DNA from: Candidatus Cloacimonadota bacterium
Lineage (GTDB): Bacteria > Cloacimonadota > Cloacimonadia > JGIOTU-2
Assembly: GCA_016932035.1 (NCBI GenBank)
Contig: JAFGDR010000065.1
Span: 1-29,924, forward strand
Direction: 5' to 3'
DNA: 29,924 bases
The notes under the pieces are model-generated. The model was not told the origin of the DNA, did no database searches, and was given only the letters and a program-made list of their open reading frames with translations. Of the stretch, positions 24,874-29,924 are shown in pieces. Positions within the stretch are counted from its first letter, which is position 1; each line of letters starts with the position of its first letter. Position numbers and translations under genes: made by a program.

Positions 24874-25549
24874 CTTCTTTATTGCTAAAACTGATCCTGG
24901 GTTTTTGTTCGATAACTTCTTCTTCCTCAAGGGGCTTTTCTTCCTGAATCTCTTCAATCGTTTCTTCAATCTTAGAGAGTTCTTCTTTCTTCTTTTCAAC
25001 CGGAGGGGGGAGCTTTGTGTCTTTAAAAAAATCGTGTGTTTTAAAATCAGGCGGAGGAATGATCGGTTTTTCTATCTCCCGTGCATCTTCTTTATCTTTT
25101 TGAAATTCTGATTCGATGAGGTCGAGTATGGTGTTTATCTGTGATTTGAAGGAGAGAAGGAAGGATTTCTTTTTGTCTTTGAGATTCACATAATCATGTT
25201 CGAGAATGCTGAGGTAATCCTTAGCTTTTTTTACACGCTCTTTTGCAGAGATCTCTGCATCTTTTATGATGTTCTTCGCTTCTTTATCAGCGCTTTTAAG
25301 CGTGTCTTCTTTGAGTTTTTCCGCGAGTATGAGTGTTCGTTTCAGGACTTCTTTCTGTTCTTCGATATCTTCGAGTTTCTTGTCCCTGTCCTCGATCTCT
25401 TTTTGTTGAGCCCTGATCGTCCCATCGAGCCGTTCGATCTGGTCAGCCAGAAGATCGAGAAACTCCTCAACTTCCTGTTTGCTGTATCCGCTCAATGTTT
25501 TATTGAACTCTTTACCTCTTATTTCCGAAGGAGATATATTTTGTGGCAT
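24860..25549 (-). CDS. DivIVA-domain protein
   Basis: A 229-residue coiled-coil protein. Residues 1-40 form the DivIVA membrane-binding domain (ISPSEIRGKEFNKTLSGYS, then KQEVEEFLDLLADQ). Residues 40-155 are a long coiled coil with many Glu/Lys heptads. The rest is a disordered tail with Pro (KPIIPPPDF, KLPPPVEKKKEE) and a very acidic end (KEDEED). DivIVA proteins bind curved membranes and organise division or polar growth in Gram-positive bacteria; in Gram-negative relatives with an upstream yggT the role is less clear. GAGG lies before the ATG. The gene is 9 bases after yggT and overlaps pnp, so it is in the tdk operon. Confidence 0.88.
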   Translation of the reverse strand: MPQNISPSEIRGKEFNKTLSGYSKQEVEEFLDLLADQIERLDGTIRAQQKEIEDRDKKLEDIEEQKEVLKRTLILAEKLKEDTLKSADKEAKNIIKDAEISAKERVKKAKDYLSILEHDYVNLKDKKKSFLLSFKSQINTILDLIESEFQKDKEDAREIEKPIIPPPDFKTHDFFKDTKLPPPVEKKKEELSKIEETIEEIQEEKPLEEEEVIEQKPRISFSNKEDEED

Positions 25550-25558
25550 TGTGCCTCG

Positions 25559-25822
25559 CTAATATAGTATTGCTCTGATTAATAGACTGCGCAGTAATTC
25601 CAGAACGAGAATTACCACAATTGGCGAAATATCGAAATTCCGGGTGGGAATGATCCTTTGAACGAGTTGTCTTGCAGGTCCGAGAACCGGTTCTGTAACT
25701 CTTACAAGTAGCTGCATAAGGGGATTGCCATAATTTGGACTGAACCATGATACAATTGCCCGAATGATGATGAGCCAGATATAGATCGTGATGACCGCAC
25801 TGATAATACGAACGAATATCAT
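25559..25822 (-). CDS. YggT-family membrane protein
   Basis: An 87-residue protein with two membrane helices matching the YggT family: [20 protein letters not shown], then the conserved loop [22 protein letters not shown], and a C-terminal helix with [17 protein letters not shown]. YggT proteins are often near cell-division or osmotic-stress genes, and the yggT-divIVA pair is typical. Its ATG overlaps the tdk stop by 4 bases (ATGA), so it is coupled to tdk. Molecular function is not established for the family. Confidence 0.92.
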   Translation of the reverse strand: MIFVRIISAVITIYIWLIIIRAIVSWFSPNYGNPLMQLLVRVTEPVLGPARQLVQRIIPTRNFDISPIVVILVLELLRSLLIRAILY

Positions 25823-26388
25823 GATTTTTCCTTTGGCGGCTGGAAGCAGTTCCTGCAGCGTGCTTCGTAAATGTCCTTTTCTCCAACAAGGATTTCTTCA
25901 TCGTTATCAACAAGTCGTTGTGTACGGTTTGCTGGATTACCGCATTTCATACAGATCGCAAGGGTTTTGGTGATATATTCTGCAGTTGCAAGCAGTTCCG
26001 GCATAGGATGGAAGGGTTTGCCGCGGTAGTCCTGGTCAAGTCCAGCAACGATAACTCGTTTGCCTTCGTTTGCAAGTTTCTGACACACTTCAACGAGTCC
26101 TTCATCAAAGAATTGTGCTTCATCGATACCAACTACTTCAGTATCTTTTTTTACAAGTTCGTATAGTTGTTGTGAGGTATCAACCTGTTTTGAATTAAGT
26201 TTTGATTTGTTGTGGGAAACGATGTATTGATGATGGTATCTGTTATCGATCGTCGGTTTAAAAATCTGGAAGGGATGTTTGGCGATTTCGACACGTCTCA
26301 TCCTGCGAATGAGCTCTTCGGTTTTTCCGCTGAACATACTGCCGCAGATGACCTCGATCCAACCAGTTTGACCTTTTACAATATTCAT
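25819..26388 (-). CDS. tdk: Thymidine kinase (type II)
   Basis: A 189-residue thymidine kinase that phosphorylates thymidine to dTMP with ATP in the cytoplasm. Walker A motif GSMFSGKT at 16-23, Asp/Glu magnesium and base site DEAQFF at 89-94, and a complete structural zinc site: Cys146, Cys149, Cys178 and Cys181. The lasso segment contains [14 protein letters not shown]. Length is normal. GGAG lies 8 bases before the ATG. It appears to be the first gene of the long operon running down to 18912. Upstream is the gene-free stretch 26389-26726. Confidence 0.95.
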   Translation of the reverse strand: MNIVKGQTGWIEVICGSMFSGKTEELIRRMRRVEIAKHPFQIFKPTIDNRYHHQYIVSHNKSKLNSKQVDTSQQLYELVKKDTEVVGIDEAQFFDEGLVEVCQKLANEGKRVIVAGLDQDYRGKPFHPMPELLATAEYITKTLAICMKCGNPANRTQRLVDNDEEILVGEKDIYEARCRNCFQPPKEKS

Positions 26389-26514
26389 ACGCTACTCCAC
26401 GTTTGCGTAATTTGTGAGTGTAGTTTTTTATGTCAAATTTTATGATGATTGGAAGGTTTTCAAATATATTTACTAATAATAAAAAGTACAATGGCTTATA
26501 GAAAATTGAATCTG

Positions 26515-26537
26515 ACGAATGGTCGGGCGACCTTCGT
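26515..26537. repeat. GC-rich inverted repeat
   Basis: ACGAA-T-GGTC, loop GGGC, GACC-TTCGT: nine paired bases with one bulged T, in otherwise AT-rich DNA. A T-run begins about 9 bases downstream on the + strand, but no + strand gene precedes it, so I do not call it a terminator. Confidence 0.55.
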
Positions 26538-26584
26538 TAAGTATTATTTTTTTGTTAAAGCACTTTGTTATGATCGTCACTGTT

Positions 26585-26618
26585 CTTGAATCATCCCGAC
26601 AAATCGAGACGATTCAAG
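26585..26618. repeat. Long imperfect hairpin, REP-like
   Basis: Perfect outer arms CTTGAATC (26585-26592) and GATTCAAG (26611-26618). Inside, TC/GA and CGA/TCG also pair across two A-C mismatches, leaving a CAAA loop. The whole 34-base element is therefore a near-complete stem. It resembles dispersed REP-type intergenic elements, but only one copy is in this window. Confidence 0.55.
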
Positions 26619-26676
26619 TTCCGTGTGTCAGAAGTGGTTAGCATCGAAAGGTGAACCTCAGATAAGTAAGTGAAAC

Positions 26677-26712
26677 AAAAAAGCCGCCACAGAATGATCT
26701 ATGACGACTTTT
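26677..26712 (-). terminator. Rho-independent terminator of the C10 protease gene
   Basis: On the - strand, AGTCGTCA (26709-26702) pairs over 8 bases, with three G-U pairs, with TGGCGGCT (26689-26682). The loop is 12 bases and a TTTTTT run (26682-26677) follows. It lies about 15 to 50 bases past the stop codon of the protease gene. Confidence 0.7.
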
Positions 26713-26726
26713 AACCTATCTCTATT

Positions 26727-28487
26727 TTACCTCAATAATAAAATTTTAACTAATTGTGAATTTTCACCATAAATGGAATAGAAATAGACGCCGGAAGGTA
26801 CATCATTTCCCAGTTCATCTTTTCCATCCCATGTGGTTTCAATCATTCCTTGTGATTCGGCCAAAGTAGGCAAACCTCGTACAAACTCACCTTTAATATT
26901 GTACACTTTTATATTAGTGCCGAGAGTTTCTCTATTTGTAAAATACTTGATCGACATAGTGCCATCAATAGCTGGATTGAAAGGATTAGGGAAACTTATA
27001 CTCTTTGAAGCATCTAAATAGGCAGGTTCATCGACAGCAACATTCCAGTTGATCACAACAGTGTTCGAGGGATTGGATTCACCGATTTCATACAAAGCAG
27101 TTGTATAATATTCATAATCTGTTCCATATATTGCTGTTTCATCTCGATATGACAAATCGTATATCGGAGAAGTGTTCAGAAGCATATCGTCTCGATATAC
27201 ATTGTAAGAAATGACATCTAACTGATTCGGTGCCTGCCATGTAAGGTCGATATATGCAGGGCTTTGGTTACTAGAATATAGGAGATTTGCTGGAGGATCA
27301 TAATATGGAACCGGATCTGAATAGATATCCAATGTTACACCGTGTATTGTTGTAAGTGAGTAGGGGAATTCATCGGGAAGGATATACCAGCCGTCATATG
27401 AGCCGCCCCAGCCAAAGTTCACATGATATTCATTTAACGTATTATATCCGTCAACAACAACATTATGCCCACCGCTGCCCCCTGTTACCAGAACGGTTAA
27501 TTCTGCCGGCTGAGCATCCATCATATTCTGGCTGAGTCTGGTCCAGAAATTCGGATCAGAATCATCGATCGTGTCGGTGCCGAAGTATCCAAATTTTTCG
27601 AGAGCATCGACCACTTGGCTCAGGTAAAACGTGCCTGAAACCGAGGATGTATAGACTTGAGTTGCGGCTACACCACAGGCGAAACAGAGCCCTGCTTTGT
27701 CTGAATTGGTAAGAGGTTGATCCAGTTTTTTATGAGCATCATAGGATGAGAGATAACCATTTAAATCTGGGAAAGAAGCGAAGCCGCGCGTAAAATAATC
27801 GTCGTCGATCATGAAATTCCGTCCGGCATAGGAATGGTAATAATCATCTCCATCACCAAATTGTGCATTATTAATATTGGTAAAGTAATCGATGATCTGC
27901 GCAGTTGCAATTGCAGGACATCCCGCAAGACTTCGTGCGCCTGTTACCATGTCCCAGGGGCAGTAGTTATAATAGGGAGCAGTTTGATGCCATTGTACCT
28001 GCACCCATCCACCAGTAAGAGTCGAGTCTTGATTCGGCCAATACATTTCTTCTTTTACTACATTGCTTTCGATAAGCTGTGTCCATGCATCGTTCCTTTG
28101 CTGCTTGATTTTTTGAGGAAGATTCTGCAAAGCTTTATAACGATACGAAATATTCAGCGCTATTGCCTGATATGGTATCGACGTATCATCTTGAACATCA
28201 ATTGTGTTTCTGAAACTGTAACCGATAATGGGAGGAAGATTATTATCTCCTGCAATGATCATGAATCCTCGAGGTGTAAGTTCAACAAGATAAAAAAGTG
28301 TTTTGCCGTTTTCATTATAATGTTCTGAAATATCATTAATTGAAAATATTTGATCTTGATTATGTTGATTGATCTTATGATAAACAATGTCTTTGCAAAC
28401 GTTAATATCAACGGGTTTTGCATTAAGTCTAACAAATAAGATAATTATGAGAATAAGAAACAAGAACACGGTCTTTTTACTAGCCAT
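26727..28487 (-). CDS. Secreted C10 (streptopain-type) cysteine protease with T9SS tail
   Basis: A 586-residue protein. ATG 28487 follows AAAGGAG with ideal spacing; a longer frame upstream runs into the regulator gene and is not used. Signal peptide 1-23. Residues 25-130 form a Spi-type propeptide (YLVELTPRGFMIIAGDNNLPPIIGY, given here as one conserved block around 66-90). The catalytic domain carries Cys190 in SLAGCPAIATAQ, His341 in GGSGGHNVVVDGY and Asn357/Trp360 in HVNFGWGG. A fibronectin III-like domain follows (about 398-482). The T9SS tail begins SFPNPFNP (498-505) and ends with DVPSGVYFYS. The protease is thus probably secreted as a zymogen and may degrade external protein. It is 11 bases downstream of the RpiR regulator gene. 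Confidence 0.9.
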   Translation of the reverse strand: MASKKTVFLFLILIIILFVRLNAKPVDINVCKDIVYHKINQHNQDQIFSINDISEHYNENGKTLFYLVELTPRGFMIIAGDNNLPPIIGYSFRNTIDVQDDTSIPYQAIALNISYRYKALQNLPQKIKQQRNDAWTQLIESNVVKEEMYWPNQDSTLTGGWVQVQWHQTAPYYNYCPWDMVTGARSLAGCPAIATAQIIDYFTNINNAQFGDGDDYYHSYAGRNFMIDDDYFTRGFASFPDLNGYLSSYDAHKKLDQPLTNSDKAGLCFACGVAATQVYTSSVSGTFYLSQVVDALEKFGYFGTDTIDDSDPNFWTRLSQNMMDAQPAELTVLVTGGSGGHNVVVDGYNTLNEYHVNFGWGGSYDGWYILPDEFPYSLTTIHGVTLDIYSDPVPYYDPPANLLYSSNQSPAYIDLTWQAPNQLDVISYNVYRDDMLLNTSPIYDLSYRDETAIYGTDYEYYTTALYEIGESNPSNTVVINWNVAVDEPAYLDASKSISFPNPFNPAIDGTMSIKYFTNRETLGTNIKVYNIKGEFVRGLPTLAESQGMIETTWDGKDELGNDVPSGVYFYSIYGENSQLVKILLLR

Positions 28488-28498
28488 GGAAACTCCTT

Positions 28499-29344
28499 TT
28501 ATTCGCAAAATACGGGTAATTCTTCCCATTCTTTTTTTGTTCTTTTTAATAATAAAAGACTTTTATCTTTATTCATAGCCGCAAGGCTATTCACGATAAT
28601 ATTAACCATCACAACCGGAGCTGCCTGTGAGAGACTATACGTCGTACCGGTTACCGGAGTGACGAGTACATGATCGCATACCATTGCAAGGGGGCTGAAT
28701 TCACTGTCTGTAATCGCTATTGTAGCAGCACCTTTGGAATGGGCATAAGCGGCAACGTCACGAACTTCTTTTAAAATTTTTTGAAAGCTAATTGCAATTA
28801 CCACATCTCCCACACCAACATCCATCACTTCGATCTGTTTGGAAATGCCAAATCCTCTTAGTTTGATGTAATCCTTACCCAGGGCTTCGAAATAGTAATG
28901 AAATATATCGACACATGCTTCGCTCGAACCAATCGATGCAATAATGATTTTTTTTGCATTATCGATAAGAGAAACAATGCGTGAAAGCGTCTCTTTATTA
29001 AGATATGTCCGGGTATTCATAATGTTTTGAATGTCCTGCTCGATCGTTGCATCAGCCACATCTTTTTGAGATAGTTTTGAAATGAATTCTTCAAATACTT
29101 CATGCGGGGTTGTGGTTTTTCGATATAAGGTTTCGAGTTCTTTCTTAAGAGCTGGAAATCCTGTATAACCGAGTTTTTGAGCAAATCGTGTAATGGATGA
29201 TGGTGCTACATTGCACGTTTCTGCAAGCTGCGGACCGTTTAGAAAAGCATTTTTGTGAAGATTTTTGGTAATCGTATCTGCGATCATCTTCTCGCGTTTT
29301 GTTAGCGACGCTTTCTTCAGTTTATCTGTTAATTTATTTTTCAT
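28499..29344 (-). CDS. MurR/RpiR-family transcriptional regulator
   Basis: A 281-residue regulator. An N-terminal RpiR helix-turn-helix domain (recognition region QLAETCNVAPSSITRFAQKLGY in part, residues 39-60) is followed by a SIS sugar-phosphate-binding domain (about 125-265) with IASIGSSEACVD, DVVIAISFQKILKEV and GAATIAITDSEFSPLA. Family members respond to sugar phosphates or amino sugars. I choose the ATG at 29344; a TTG seven codons earlier overlaps a palindrome and is less likely. No Shine-Dalgarno sequence precedes the ATG, and the predicted transcript leader is very short. The gene is followed at 11 bases by the C10 protease gene, its likely co-transcribed partner. Confidence 0.9.
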   Translation of the reverse strand: MKNKLTDKLKKASLTKREKMIADTITKNLHKNAFLNGPQLAETCNVAPSSITRFAQKLGYTGFPALKKELETLYRKTTTPHEVFEEFISKLSQKDVADATIEQDIQNIMNTRTYLNKETLSRIVSLIDNAKKIIIASIGSSEACVDIFHYYFEALGKDYIKLRGFGISKQIEVMDVGVGDVVIAISFQKILKEVRDVAAYAHSKGAATIAITDSEFSPLAMVCDHVLVTPVTGTTYSLSQAAPVVMVNIIVNSLAAMNKDKSLLLLKRTKKEWEELPVFCE

Positions 29345-29347
29345 ATT

Positions 29348-29361
29348 GCAAATTAATTTGC
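29348..29361. promoter_or_regulatory. Perfect 14-base palindrome at the regulator start (operator candidate)
   Basis: GCAAATTAATTTGC is a perfect palindrome 4 to 17 bases upstream of the RpiR ATG and just downstream of the candidate -10. A position over the transcription start would let a bound repressor block transcription. Confidence 0.55.
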
Positions 29362-29365
29362 TCAA

Positions 29366-29394
29366 TTAATATTTTTTGCAAAAATAATTGTCAA
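29366..29394 (-). promoter_or_regulatory. Sigma-70-type promoter candidate for the rpiR-protease unit
   Basis: On the - strand a perfect TTGACA -35 (29389-29394), a 17-base spacer and TATTAA as -10 (29366-29371). Predicted start is close to 29359, leaving a leader of about 15 bases. A second palindrome lies in the spacer. Confidence 0.6.
29373..29384. promoter_or_regulatory. Palindrome TTTTTGCAAAAA inside the promoter spacer
   Basis: A perfect 12-base palindrome between the -35 and -10 boxes. It shares the GCAAA / TTTGC half-site with the palindrome at 29348-29361, so the two could be paired sites for the same regulator. Confidence 0.45.
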
Positions 29395-29518
29395 CTTTTT
29401 TAAATAATCAAACTCCCAACAATTTTTGTTAGAAGTATAATTTTGGAACTAGTAATAAGTTTAAACCTAAATTTTTTGACAAAGAAATATCCTACAAAAA
29501 TTCTTTCACTCAATCTGT

Positions 29519-29595
<77 letters not shown>

Positions 29596-29616
29596 TTTTT
29601 ATTGAAGGGGTTTGAT

Positions 29617-29924
29617 ATGCTGCATATATACACAGGCAATGGCAAAGGCAAGACAACTGCTTCTCTGGGACTTGCAACAAGATTTCTCGGACATCATAAA
29701 AAGGTTTGTCTTATTCAATTCATGAAGAAGAATGTAGAATATGGAGAAATCACTTTTTTTAAAGACATTCCAAACATCGATATTTTCCAGTTTGGTACAC
29801 CCGATTTTGTAGATAAAAAAAATCCTAAGCCCATTGATATCGAGGAGGCTGTACAAGGATTCAAGAAAGCAAAAGAGGTTATAATAAGTAAAGAACATGA
29901 TCTTGTAATACTGGATGAATTAAA
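29617..29924 (+). CDS. cobO: Cob(I)yrinic acid a,c-diamide adenosyltransferase, CobO/BtuR type (3' end cut)
   Basis: The frame is open from ATG 29617 to the end of the window (102 complete codons), with GAAGGGG before the start. The protein begins MLHIYTGNGKGKTTASLGLA, with the P-loop GNGKGKTT at residues 7-14 that binds ATP in this family. KKVCLIQFMKK, the KAKEVI helix and the terminal DLVILDEL (Walker B-like) also match CobO/CobA/BtuR. The enzyme adds the 5'-deoxyadenosyl group to cob(I)alamin or its precursor in B12 synthesis or salvage. It lies 21 bases after the tRNA gene, so it may be read through from the tRNA promoter. The missing C-terminal half holds the rest of the corrinoid site. 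Confidence 0.9.
   Translation, partial: MLHIYTGNGKGKTTASLGLATRFLGHHKKVCLIQFMKKNVEYGEITFFKDIPNIDIFQFGTPDFVDKKNPKPIDIEEAVQGFKKAKEVIISKEHDLVILDEL

Larger units (their letters stand above)
26389..26726. other. Gene-free stretch with hairpins and a terminator
   Basis: This 338-base gap separates the C10 protease stop codon from the tdk start. It contains, in + order, a candidate -35 TTGACA for tdk (- strand, 26431-26436; no good -10 seen), a GC-rich hairpin at 26515-26537, a second long hairpin at 26585-26618 and a rho-independent terminator at 26677-26712. I see no coding potential in either strand. Confidence 0.6.

Noticed and set aside
24874-24999. Basic Lys/Arg-rich N-terminal extension of purine nucleoside phosphorylase
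   Set aside because: It is the divIVA acidic tail read in another frame; PNP homologues begin near residue MKKIRPL at 24873.
27834-28328. 164-residue + strand frame opposite the C10 protease
   Set aside because: The protease frame contains the catalytic Cys and the propeptide; the antisense frame is Cys- and Ile-rich with no motif.
29476-29504. Promoter for tRNA-Val starting from TTGACA at 29476
   Set aside because: No -10-like hexamer occurs 15 to 19 bases downstream, so I do not list it as a promoter.
29599-29898. 99-residue - strand frame opposite the cobO gene
   Set aside because: The + strand frame encodes an intact P-loop and CobO motifs with a good ribosome site, so the antisense frame is a by-product.

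Overview
The window is a low-GC bacterial chromosome segment from the FCB (Fibrobacterota-Chlorobiota-Bacteroidota) side of the tree. Candidatus Cloacimonadota is my best guess. The evidence is two secreted proteins ending in FlgD-like / type IX secretion (T9SS) sorting tails (1-885 and 26727-28487), a third large secreted protein with a FlgD-like tail, two PorV/FadL-like outer-membrane proteins, a streptopain-type C10 protease and signal peptides that end in Ala-Gln. The taxonomic call is inference from content, not from a marker phylogeny.

Left part, + strand. 1-885 is the 3' part of a secreted T9SS-tail protein. 1050-3966 holds orphan genes I do not recognise: a possibly secreted 238-aa protein, a small CxxC protein, a 434-aa protein whose C-terminus overlaps a membrane ORF in another frame, and a 97-aa protein. 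Loss of one copy of a (TTCA)3 tract at 3359-3372 would fuse the 434-aa gene to the membrane ORF. 4117-7619 is a compact four-gene run: ZIP-type metal transporter, exported alpha/beta hydrolase, multispanning membrane protein and DUF1295 (steroid 5-alpha-reductase-like) membrane enzyme.

Middle part, - strand. 11718 down to 7629 is a close-packed set: DUF6051 hydrolase, phosphate butyryltransferase family, CBS-less IMPDH/GMP reductase, rlmH and cytidine deaminase. Upstream of it, 11869-13134 is an M48 metalloprotease with a TerB-like tail and 13193-14857 is an exported 5'-nucleotidase. 14877-18910 holds two outer-membrane proteins; the larger carries two helix-hairpin-helix domains in front of its barrel.

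Right part, - strand. 26388 down to 18912 looks like one long transcription unit with overlapping or near-touching genes: tdk, yggT, divIVA, purine nucleoside phosphorylase, dksA-like, lspA, a 996-aa secreted protein with a duplicated lamin-tail/Ig module, a PorV-like protein and a small membrane protein. It probably continues into the HhH-barrel gene. Nucleoside salvage therefore recurs across the window (tdk, pnp, cdd, guaC-like, 5'-nucleotidase), mixed with cell-envelope export functions. 26389-26726 is the only gene-free stretch over 300 bases; it holds a rho-independent terminator and two other hairpin-forming repeats.

Right end. An RpiR-type regulator (28499-29344) lies 11 bases upstream of the C10 protease in the same direction. 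It has a strong candidate promoter overlapped by two perfect palindromes, which suggests autoregulation. A tRNA-Val(GAC) with encoded CCA and a truncated cobO-type cobalamin adenosyltransferase gene follow on the + strand. I see no CRISPR array, prophage, transposase or rRNA.
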